Positions 35,655 to 44,717 of a stretch of 64,000 bases of DNA are shown here, one piece after another (position 1 is the stretch's first letter; each line of letters opens with the position of its first letter). The notes below the pieces were generated by a model, which worked only from the letters and a program-made list of their open reading frames with translations, ran no database searches and was not told where the DNA came from. Source of the DNA: Troglohyphantes excavatus. Its lineage: Eukaryota > Arthropoda > Arachnida > Araneae > Linyphiidae. The translations under genes were made by a program, and so were the position numbers. The DNA lies in assembly GCA_963932185.1 (NCBI GenBank), contig OZ010675.1, forward strand, positions 33,077,308 through 33,141,307. The letters are read 5' to 3'.

Positions 35655-35935
35655 CTTGCAGCTATAATAGCAAGGTAAATATTTCACTGGACACAAAGTT
35701 GGAGGGTTCTTAGTTCGATTCACGATGTTGCTAACCAAAATATGCTTAAATGTTCTTACTTTGGTCAAAGAGTGTAAAATGTGCCAGATTATGTATTTCC
35801 TTGACATTTTTCAAAATTACAAGGTGGTTACGTTTTTACTAGTAATTTACCTTGATGTATCCCGAATAATCGCCAAATGGCCATTGTGTAACTCTATTGT
35901 GACGTTAATTAAAATACAGCCAAAAACACTTATAA
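35655..35935 (+). mobile_element. very diverged SINE
   Basis: AGTTCGATTCAC near 35713 is B-box-like and lies in a possible tRNA-like head. The 3' block at 35865-35915 (CGCCAAATGGCCATTGTGTA, then ACTCTATTGTGACGTTAATT) matches the SINE end. The body between is only loosely similar. Confidence 0.55.
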
Positions 35936-37057
35936 GCCTACCTAGCACATAATTCCAACAACTATATGGCATGGGCAGCCCAAGTACTAAAACAATAGGA
36001 TTTAAAATAATTACGTTTAATGTTATATCTTATTTAATGAACATATATTTATAAATACAAAACTTAATTGCTCATATAATGCCTATATTTTCACTTTAAC
36101 GAAAGCACTAAAAATTTATACTGATTAAACAGCTATCATTATAATATATTAAAACAAAAAAAAATGTGTATAAGACCTCTCCCATATACTACGATCATTC
36201 AAGACGAATCGTAATTGCAACACATTTGCCTCCAGATAAAAACATCCTGCTAATAGACATACAAATTCCAAGCTTAGTTTTTGCTTGAGGATGTTAAACA
36301 GGCTCATTCAATTAGTGCTTATTTTTAACCTGCCTCGTTTTATCTAAAGCAATCTGAAACACACGTTCTCGCAACTTCACGTCAAACCTATCATCCCCTT
36401 GTCCGAATCTCCTGTTTCATTTCGGAATAGATGTCATCTTAATTCCCGCATAAAAAAAAATGTTAAAAAAAATTAAGACACGACACACCCCGAGATTTTT
36501 CAAAAAATAAACCTATCAAGATGAGCAGGGAGGTAGATGTGTCATCTGTGGGGAAAACGGGCTGTGAGAACACGTCGGACTTGTGGGTTGGATTTCTTTT
36601 TATTTTGAAGGCATCTGACATTCAAAATGAGACTTGGGGGAAAAAACAATGAGAAGTTGTCATTATATTGAGGGATATTGCATATGTAAGATGTCAGAAT
36701 TATATGGTTGTGATGAAGTAATTAGTGCAGTTTAACTTGTTCGAGGCCGACAATTATGATATTAAGCTGGATTTGGTTTTTGTATTTTTATTATTAAGAT
36801 TGCTGACAAGGTTGAAGAGAAATTGGAAAGTTACTTTCAATTGTTCTTAAACTCATTAAATGTTCAGTGGGGAAGGTTAATAATTTTGATTATAAAGCAG
36901 TTGAATATATCAGTTATAAATAACTGATGGGAACACCCATGCTGTTCCGGCGGGATGAGATAATTAGTAGTATATAAGTACTAGCTTGTGCCTATGCGAT
37001 CGTTATCGTATGAACACCCCTCCCCCCTCCCTCACATACACATATTCGTTGTAACTA

Positions 37058-37072
37058 CTAATAGATGGCACT
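37058..37072 (+). promoter_or_regulatory. weaker CTCF-like motif
   Basis: CTAATAGATGGCACT fits the CTCF core CCASYAGRKGGCRSY at 13 of 15 positions. It is weaker than the motif at 16.3 kb and may be chance. Confidence 0.2.
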
Positions 37073-37365
37073 CCGTTCAAAGAATTATATCCATGGATGG
37101 TACTACCAACGCCTCGTTAAAAACTGTTTGGAAACTAATTATTTTTAAACGCATTTTGATTTATGTAACAGTTATTGCATTAAAGAGCACATTTTTGTTG
37201 TAAAATAAAGCATGTTACTAGCTTAAACAATTCCTAGTAAATTTTTATTATACGGTATGACATGGCGCGATTATGAAAATTGGCTCCAAAACCAAAATGA
37301 CGTGTGTTTTGTTTGTCGCCAAATCAAAATGGTGGACATTAATGGCTGGTTGATTAAAAATGCGT

Positions 37366-37435
37366 CGCATTAGAGATGCACAATGGTATACTATATATAT
37401 AAATATATGGCGACGGTTCAAATTCGACAAAAGCG
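37366..37435 (-). mobile_element. SINE 3'-end fragment
   Basis: GCGTCGCATTAGAGATGCAC, then ATGGCGACGGTTCAAATTCG, is the minus-strand 3' end of the SINE. A short AT stretch interrupts it. Confidence 0.6.
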
Positions 37436-40400
37436 CACGCATACATACCGTGCGCTATGTCACAGAATCGTAATCTCGACTTATTGCTGCTTGGCAATAT
37501 TGGTCTACGACCGATGGCCTCCAACTACTAAAGATCAAACCTGCCTACGAGCAGTCGATTATGGTGCCTACAGACAATTCGAGCAGTTGATTATAGGGAA
37601 ATAACCACGATAAGTCAAAACAATATTACGATTGAAAACATAACAATTATGCAATTAATCATAATCTCCGCATTTCGGGCCGCAACAAGTCTTCGCCAGC
37701 AATTCATACACCAATCAATAACGGCACGTTTGTCTTCCATCTCAAATTTCCAAAAGTGTTCACTATTAATATACGCATATGTAGCATACACATCCATAGC
37801 GAAATCAGCACGACACTTCAACAACCCCGACATTCAAACACAGTGCATAAAATGGCGGAACAGTTTTCAACCACGTAAAAATAAAATTTCAGGTTGCCAT
37901 AAAGTATGGTATTGCAAAATCATCAATTAGGGTTGCCAAAATGCAAACTTTATCGCTAACCAAATGTCACAATTGGCGACCGTACCGTATACTAGGAATT
38001 AACCATCGATGAAATGGCAACGCTTCGGGACACCATTATATGGAAGAACTGCAATTGTAATCTCAAGTTTCCTTTAGTAGTAAATTACAGTGACACACAC
38101 CCAGTATATATTTCAGAATTGAAAAACCAGGGACGCGCTTTCAATTAATTTTAACCCTCCCAGGACGATAATTTAACCGGTGCTCTTTCATGTCTCGGTG
38201 ACTCATTTCTCTCATTAGAGGTGCTCAGACCGAGTCTCTCTGTGGTGACAGTTAAAAAAGAAACATAGGTTAAAAAATAAAAGTCCGGTTTCATGTTCCA
38301 TTGCTCTCTTATTTGCACATGCGAGTTGACGACAGTGCGTCAAAGACACATGACTGATACCGCGTTGACGTTTCTGACGTTTACTGGATTGCGATCCTGT
38401 CGCAATTCGCTGTCTGTGGGGCCCTGGAATAGGGGGCCCACCAACTAGGCCACGGGGGAAAAAGTGCCTTTTGATGAGTGGGAAGATGACACAGGGTTTA
38501 TCTTCGTTTATCAGTGCTGCGGTTTTTTTTCCTTCTTCGAGTTGTACTTAAAGGGTGGAGAAGGTATTTCTGGAATTGAAGGCGCGTAATTTTACTTCCG
38601 AGGAGATTAGGGTTCGTTAAATCAGGCAATTCGAGTGGCGTGTGAGGTGAATGTAATGCTTGGGAACGGATGTTTTTTAACTGAATTATCTGGAGTCATA
38701 AGGGGGGGGGGGGGTGTAGTTTCATATGTCAGGTATGCTTGAATTCTTGTCTGAAATAAATGTGATTGAGAGTTTTTTATATATCCAGATGCGTGTTAAT
38801 TTATTAATTAAAAAAATATTATCAGTTTTATAAATTGAGAAAAAAATGTCAATTTATTATTAGATTTATTATTAGTGATATTAGTATATTTCGTTATATT
38901 AGAGAATTTAAGGAGACACAGTATAAAAAAAAAGTAATATTCTCAATTTTTTTTTTATTTGCTAAAATTATAGTTTGGAAAATTTTAAATTTGCTTTCAA
39001 ATTTCTACAACTGTATCTTTGTTTTTCTTTAATATATGTAAATGTGTGTTTTCGTATGTATAAAACTTTATGGACATATATTTGAAATAATTAGTATACA
39101 TAAGAAAACAATGTAGTCGCGACATTTTCTGAATTGCTGTATATTGGTGATTGAACATGAAACCTTACTGTTTAATTCCCCCCATTTTTCGCAAAGAATC
39201 AAACCTTGCGTAATAATAATTGAAACATAGGTGTAATTGTATAGCGTTACTAGTGTAAGTTAAGATTTGGCATTCCCCAAATAAATGCATTAAAGAAAAT
39301 TGACATATTTTGTAAAATGAAAACCACGTATAATTAGGTCACAGATTTAGCAACTGAAGCGAAAGCTGCTTGACGACGAAATCTAAGGTAAGGTATTCTG
39401 ATCATTTCTTGTTTAAATAATTAAGATTTCAAATTGAATTACTTAGATTACTTCTCCAAGCTGCTTTTGCTTCAGCTGATAAATCTGTTGTTTAAATAAA
39501 AGTGGTTTTCATTCTAAGCCGACTATATAACAACATATAATCTGGGAAATACAAGTCAAAACTTTAAATGGAAATGCAAAGAGTCAATTTCGTTTCCTAA
39601 TGGTAAGTAAGCTCAACACATCATAGTAAGACAATGTAATGTTTGACATGTTGCTTAATGTTTTAATAAATATAAGAAATTTCACAAACTAATTCAATTA
39701 TCCTTTCAACAGCATTCTTTCTAACCTGACCCATACTCCTGACCACCTTTAGCTCTTCAGACGCCAAATCCCAGCACATGTCAGGAAAGAAAGCAATTTT
39801 ACTTTGGAACGTCCCATTGCTATAGGTTATGGCACGCACATCACTATCTTTTCTTGTCCAATAAAATCATTCATTAAGTCCTTACTAAAAAAAACTTAGA
39901 CTATTCAATCGTACATAGAATTGCTTTGAATAACATTTGAGTTACTCCCTTTGTAGCATAACTTTACTGTACCTTTTGAGACCCAAACCCTTTTTGGGAT
40001 CAAAGGTTGTCAAATATTTTTTCGGGTCTCTAGTAGGTATTTTGCTCGCACACTATTTTTTTTTTCATTCAGGAAGAATAAAAAACGTGTACATTGAAAG
40101 GTTAACTAGGTGTTTGTTTGAGATTTAGATGACTGAATTTCTTTTTCCATCTATTTTGAAATGTGCGCAGTTTCAGTTGTCATCAGTGAATGGGAGAAAA
40201 AACAGCAACATTTTATTGAAAGAAAAAGCTAGAGGTTTTTTTTTGTGGGAAAGTCAACAAACAGAACGACTAAGAAGTTTCGCCTCGCCTTCAACTCTTT
40301 CTCGAGAATTGGAATTTGAAATCGAACACGACAGGTCCTCGAAACTATTCGGGCGTTATCGATCAAACGCATGGGAAACGAAGCTTCGCCCGTTTACTTG

Positions 40401-40556
40401 TGGAAATGTCACATCATTTATCTTGCAGGTGATCGATTGAGGATCTACTATGTCCCGAACGGTTGAATGACCACGAGAAGAGTCATTTTCTTGACCTCTT
40501 GTCAACAAAGCATCTACTGGGGGATTCTAATGTGCGAAGACCTTTCAGAGATAACT

Positions 40557-41314
40557 TTAAGGGGGTCCGATACCCAAAATTCGCAAAAAAAGTATTTAAT
40601 TAAAAGTATTAAAAGTATAAAAAAAAAAATTATATTTAAAAAATAATATTCAAATTTATCTTAATAACTCACAAAAAACTGCTTCAAAAAATTCCTATTA
40701 CTTTTTTAGTTATGAATGTTCTAAAGAGACACAATATTAATGATGTGTTCCTATAACATAGTTGTATCACTATATGTAAACTTTAAAAGCAAATATCTCT
40801 GTTCGTGGTTTTGAAATTTAATGAACACTAAAAATGCTAAGGCTTTTTTACTATTATACTTAAAATCATAATTTTTGTGTGTATAGCAATATAAATATAT
40901 TTTAAATAGATGTATGCATTCAGATTTCCTATTTTTACCATAATTTGTTTTTTAAAACCACTTAAAATGGAATTTTATTTTTTTTTCGTCAATTTTTTTC
41001 CAAAATTTCTAATATATTTTATTTTTTTAAAGTGATGTATCTGAATCAAAATTTGAATGCATACATCTATTTACATATTATTCAAGATCTTAAATAAAAA
41101 AAATTGCTTCAAAATATTGAAAAACAAAAAAGGAGTAGGAATTTTAAAATTGTTAAAAAATTTACTAAAATTTTAATTTAAAAATAAATGTGCAATTTAA
41201 AAAAAAATTGAGCGTCTTAAAATGGTTTTTTATGCATATTTAGAAAGAGAAAAAAAATGGATTGTACAAGTATAAAAATAAAAAAAAAATGTCGAAGGTA
41301 TCGGACCCCCTTAA
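40557..41314. mobile_element. TTAA-flanked MITE, piggyBac-like, copy 1
   Basis: The element at 40561-41310 (750 bp) begins GGGGGTCCGATACC and ends with its exact reverse complement (14 bp). TTAA lies directly outside both ends. TTAA is the hallmark target of piggyBac elements. The interior is AT-rich and itself partly inverted: AAATAGATGTATGCATTCAG near 40905 and CTGAATCAAAATTTGAATGC near 41040, followed by ATACATCTATTT, are near mirror images. No protein is encoded. A near-identical copy is at 54.5 kb. Confidence 0.85.
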
Positions 41315-41439
41315 TATGAACTGTGATTGTTTGTGACAAAGTCAGCAATTTTCTGATATTATTTTTTATGGGACTGTAAGTTTTTCATGGGTCATTGTTT
41401 ACCGAAGTATTTGATGACCGTTATGTTTGGCGTTCAGAC

Positions 41440-41785
41440 CAGCAATGGCCTTGCTGTAAAAGTACCGAGCTCGTAATCGAAGGGTTCGTTCCTCTTCGTA
41501 CGAAGAGCAGCAATTAGAGAATTAAAAGTTTCTATCCTCGTCGATTTCCAAAACATTCACAGACACTTTAAGCACTCACAATTGGAGGGGCACAGGTTTA
41601 ATCCCATTCGAGATATTCGATGGGATAAGGAAAATACCTGGGCAATATTAGATTATGTATCGTCCTCGTCATCTGACCATGTTTAAAAAGAGAAGTTAGT
41701 GTTCCCAGGTCTTTACTCAACCCCAATCGGTGTCGGTGTCCCATTGTGTAGTTGTAGTGCGACGTTAATTCAACCAAAAAACATA
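41440..41785 (+). mobile_element. diverged full-length SINE
   Basis: A tRNA-like head may lie at 41440-41500 (GAAGGGTTCGTTCC is B-box-like). Body and 3' end are clearer: TCCTCGTCATCTGACCATGT, then GTGTAGTTGTAGTGCGACGT and TCAACCAAAAAAC. The minus-strand frame at 41598-41798 is a by-product of this element. Confidence 0.65.
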
Positions 41786-42256
41786 TTGAAGTAACCATAG
41801 AAAAGAATAGGTAAGTTTTGTCACTTCAAAACATGTTTCAAATATGAAACTTATTTTTTTGTTTCAATCTACTTTACTTAAAAAATACTTTAACATTAAA
41901 TTTTCTAAAAGTTTAAATAAAAACTATTTTTATTTTTATTATTATTATTTTTTATTTTATAAAATATCTATTTAATTATAAGCATTTAGTTAAAAAATAT
42001 TTTCTTAATTGAAAAAGTTCAACCAAACAATATCATTTGTTTTTCATACTGGAATTTAGATAATTTTTATTTGTGGAAATGGCTACATGGACGATTTGAT
42101 ATATTTATTCTGAAAAAAATAATTATATGGTTATAGTTTAGTTTTTAAAATACCATTCAAACAAAACACAAAGTTTTAAAAATTCTGTAGTTTTTAGGCA
42201 TTAGCCTATATACCTGTTCTTTTAACAATAGATCTAATATGATCTTTTAACGTAAC

Positions 42257-42269
42257 AATCAATCAACCT
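42257..42269 (+). repeat. target-site duplication, left copy
   Basis: AATCAATCAACCT is repeated exactly at 44705-44717. The pair encloses the whole Penelope-like palindrome. Confidence 0.8.
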
Positions 42270-42318
42270 ATTAAAATACAAATGCAACGTTAAAATACGC
42301 AATAAAAGTCCGTAATAA

Positions 42319-42360
42319 TCCGGACATGTTTCGGGAGATACATCACCCTTCATCAGCGGA
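42319..42360 (-). ncRNA. hammerhead-ribozyme-like motif, left arm
   Basis: This is the mirror copy of the motif at 44575-44616, in the minus-strand arm. All core bases are the same. It lies ~90 bases after the stop codon of the minus-strand protein. Confidence 0.75.
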
Positions 42361-42447
42361 AAATGTAAAGTCTGTGTGTAATGAAATATAAATAAACCCA
42401 AAGAAATCTAAAATGTTGCCAAAGACTAAAAAACTAACTAAAAACTA

Positions 42448-43458
42448 TTACAAACGGTTGGAGTTAACTATTGTGTGCCAACAAGCGGGAAACATTGGGA
42501 CCGCAAACGTTTCATTGACAACCGAATCAATATTACTAAAAATATGAAACGCCTCCAGGAAGTCAAGTTCAAATGGAGATTTAGGTTTGCAAATTAAATG
42601 TGAGTTAGAAAAATTAAATATATGACCATGTTCCCAAGAGTGCTTGGCAATGGAGGACTTCTTTATTTCTTGTTTAACAGTATGTGCTTGGTGCTCCTTG
42701 ATACGAAATCTTAATGCTCTCCTTGTTTGACCAATATATGACATGCCACATTGACATGAAATACTGTATATGCCCCAGTTATTAAGATCGTCAATAGGGT
42801 CTTTAAGTTGTGTGAACGTGATCTTATTGATAGGTGAAAATATGGAACGTATGTCGAACCTACCGAGAATTTTAGAAATTTGATGGCTGATCTGGGGATA
42901 ATATGGTAAAACAACTAAAGACTTAGATCGCTCAGATAGACTAGAATTTTTAAATGGATTTTTAAGTTTATGTAGGGCCTTATCAACGACGTTGGGTGAG
43001 AAACCTCGATCCACGGCGACGGCTCTCAAATAATTAAGTTCAGTCTGGAGTGAATCGGGTGTAGAACAGATGTTAAGAGCACGATTAACAAAAGTGTAAA
43101 ATGCAGCCATTTTTTGTTGTATGGGGTGGCAGGACTTAAAATGAGGGGGCAAAGAAACTGCGAAGGGTTTTCTATATACGGTGGTGGATAAATGGTCATC
43201 TTTACGAGTAATTAAAACATCAAGGAAAGGAAGAGTATTGTTGGATTCGGATTCGGCAGTGAATTGTATTTTAGGATCTATGGAATTTAATACAGGGAGA
43301 ATTCCGTCAACTTCTCCGGTGGAGTTGTTTAATAGGGCGAAAGTGTCATCAACATAGCGGATCCAAAGGGGAAATTTAATAATGGTGAAAAGTTTTTCTT
43401 CAAAATAATCCATATATATATCACTGAGTATGGGTGAAAGAGGGCTTCCCATAGCCAT
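42448..43458 (-). CDS. Penelope-like RT tail plus GIY-YIG endonuclease (5'-truncated)
   Basis: This is the C-terminal part of a Penelope-like retroelement protein, which copies element RNA into DNA at a nick made by its own nuclease. The 336 residues start inside the RT domain. Visible motifs are MGSPLSP (residues 3-9), YVDD (35-38, the catalytic acidic pair) and FLDVLITR (79-85). The GIY-YIG domain follows: GIY at 229-231 in NWGIYSISCQCG, YIG at 241-243 in YIGQTRR, an arginine-rich helix RFRIKEHQAH (250-259), and an acidic residue E302 in DFLEAF. Family proteins are usually over twice this length, so the finger and early palm part of RT, with its first catalytic Asp, is missing. The ATG is just the first in frame after the truncation. 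Not functional alone, though the nuclease domain looks intact. Confidence 0.93.
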   Translation of the reverse strand: MAMGSPLSPILSDIYMDYFEEKLFTIIKFPLWIRYVDDTFALLNNSTGEVDGILPVLNSIDPKIQFTAESESNNTLPFLDVLITRKDDHLSTTVYRKPFAVSLPPHFKSCHPIQQKMAAFYTFVNRALNICSTPDSLQTELNYLRAVAVDRGFSPNVVDKALHKLKNPFKNSSLSERSKSLVVLPYYPQISHQISKILGRFDIRSIFSPINKITFTQLKDPIDDLNNWGIYSISCQCGMSYIGQTRRALRFRIKEHQAHTVKQEIKKSSIAKHSWEHGHIFNFSNSHLICKPKSPFELDFLEAFHIFSNIDSVVNETFAVPMFPACWHTIVNSNRL

Positions 43459-43477
43459 TGCTATGGGAAGCCCTCTT
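43458..43477. repeat. 20-bp palindrome centre that repeats the arm start
   Basis: GCTATGGGAAGCCCTCTTT begins at 43460 and again at 43480, in the same direction. The spacer is therefore almost entirely a direct copy of the start of the right arm. This could reflect a template switch or microhomology joining when the two copies were made. Confidence 0.85.
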
Positions 43478-44487
43478 TGGCTATGGGAAGCCCTCTTTCA
43501 CCCATACTCAGTGATATATATATGGATTATTTTGAAGAAAAACTTTTCACCATTATTAAATTTCCCCTTTGGATCCGCTATGTTGATGACACTTTCGCCC
43601 TATTAAACAACTCCACCGGAGAAGTTGACGGAATTCTCCCTGTATTAAATTCCATAGATCCTAAAATACAATTCACTGCCGAATCCGAATCCAACAATAC
43701 TCTTCCTTTCCTTGATGTTTTAATTACTCGTAAAGATGACCATTTATCCACCACCGTATATAGAAAACCCTTCGCAGTTTCTTTGCCCCCTCATTTTAAG
43801 TCCTGCCACCCCATACAACAAAAAATGGCTGCATTTTACACTTTTGTTAATCGTGCTCTTAACATCTGTTCTACACCCGATTCACTCCAGACTGAACTTA
43901 ATTATTTGAGAGCCGTCGCCGTGGATCGAGGTTTCTCACCCAACGTCGTTGATAAGGCCCTACATAAACTTAAAAATCCATTTAAAAATTCTAGTCTATC
44001 TGAGCGATCTAAGTCTTTAGTTGTTTTACCATATTATCCCCAGATCAGCCATCAAATTTCTAAAATTCTCGGTAGGTTCGACATACGTTCCATATTTTCA
44101 CCTATCAATAAGATCACGTTCACACAACTTAAAGACCCTATTGACGATCTTAATAACTGGGGCATATACAGTATTTCATGTCAATGTGGCATGTCATATA
44201 TTGGTCAAACAAGGAGAGCATTAAGATTTCGTATCAAGGAGCACCAAGCACATACTGTTAAACAAGAAATAAAGAAGTCCTCCATTGCCAAGCACTCTTG
44301 GGAACATGGTCATATATTTAATTTTTCTAACTCACATTTAATTTGCAAACCTAAATCTCCATTTGAACTTGACTTCCTGGAGGCGTTTCATATTTTTAGT
44401 AATATTGATTCGGTTGTCAATGAAACGTTTGCGGTCCCAATGTTTCCCGCTTGTTGGCACACAATAGTTAACTCCAACCGTTTGTAA
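43477..44487 (+). CDS. Penelope-like RT tail plus GIY-YIG endonuclease, mirror copy
   Basis: The protein is identical to that of 42448-43458: the RT tail (MGSPLSP, YVDD) followed by the GIY-YIG nuclease domain. The first codon taken here is TTG, because the arm is cut so that the ATG of the left copy reads TTG. An ATG follows two codons later. Neither is likely to be a natural start, since the element's N-terminal half is missing. Two identical open frames facing apart could give complementary transcripts and long double-stranded RNA if the locus is read through. Confidence 0.93.
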   Translation: MAMGSPLSPILSDIYMDYFEEKLFTIIKFPLWIRYVDDTFALLNNSTGEVDGILPVLNSIDPKIQFTAESESNNTLPFLDVLITRKDDHLSTTVYRKPFAVSLPPHFKSCHPIQQKMAAFYTFVNRALNICSTPDSLQTELNYLRAVAVDRGFSPNVVDKALHKLKNPFKNSSLSERSKSLVVLPYYPQISHQISKILGRFDIRSIFSPINKITFTQLKDPIDDLNNWGIYSISCQCGMSYIGQTRRALRFRIKEHQAHTVKQEIKKSSIAKHSWEHGHIFNFSNSHLICKPKSPFELDFLEAFHIFSNIDSVVNETFAVPMFPACWHTIVNSNRL

Positions 44488-44574
44488 TAGTTTTTAGTTA
44501 GTTTTTTAGTCTTTGGCAACATTTTAGATTTCTTTGGGTTTATTTATATTTCATTACACACAGACTTTACATTT

Positions 44575-44616
44575 TCCGCTGATGAAGGGTGATGTATCTC
44601 CCGAAACATGTCCGGA
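44575..44616 (+). ncRNA. hammerhead-ribozyme-like motif, right arm
   Basis: The conserved hammerhead core is present in order. Stem I is TCCG (44575-44578) pairing with CGGA (44613-44616). CTGATGA lies at 44579-44585. Stem II is GGG/CCC around a loop (44587-44602) with one extra A next to the core. GAAA lies at 44603-44606. A very short stem III, AC/GT, closes on a two-base loop, and the cleavage triplet GTC is at 44610-44612. Hammerhead motifs with very short stem III are known from the terminal repeats of Penelope-like elements. The A before stem II is off the ideal pairing. Activity is not shown. Confidence 0.8.
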
Positions 44617-44704
44617 TTATTACGGACTTTTATTGCGTATTTTAACGTTGCATTTGTATTTTAATATTCTTAACGCAATGCTCTATAAGACGAGTTTTTA
44701 TCTT

Positions 44705-44717
44705 AATCAATCAACCT
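44705..44717 (+). repeat. target-site duplication, right copy
   Basis: Exact match to 42257-42269. It lies right after the 38 extra bases at the right end. Confidence 0.8.

Larger units (their letters stand above)
35936..40556. other. mixed-composition DNA without a supported gene
   Basis: Includes a SINE end at 37.4 kb (listed separately), a GC-richer patch at 38140-38640 and a G run at 38702-38713. A frame at 40129-40440 (103 codons) lies in a less AT-rich patch but shows no domain. I cannot support a host gene. Confidence 0.5.
42270..44704. mobile_element. head-to-head palindrome of two truncated Penelope-like elements
   Basis: Arm one (42269-43457) and arm two (43478-44666) are inverted copies of 1189 bp each. 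Both proteins are identical residue for residue, and I found no base difference in the parts I compared. The 5' truncations face each other across a 20-bp spacer, and both 3' ends face outward. The right side carries 38 extra bases (44667-44704) before the target duplication. Each arm holds the end of the RT domain, a GIY-YIG nuclease, and a hammerhead-like motif near the 3' end. Penelope-like elements are known for partial inverted or tandem copies at insertion sites. Identity of the arms points to a recent event or to gene conversion. Confidence 0.93.

Noticed and set aside
40129..40440. A 103-codon host exon
   Set aside because: It sits in a less AT-rich patch but has no domain and no convincing splice context, so I left it out.
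42269..44666. The palindrome as a sequencing artefact (missed adapter or chimeric read)
   Set aside because: An artefact would mirror the flanking DNA too. Here the arms end at the element, the flanks differ, and a 13-bp target duplication brackets the pair. Raw reads should still be checked.
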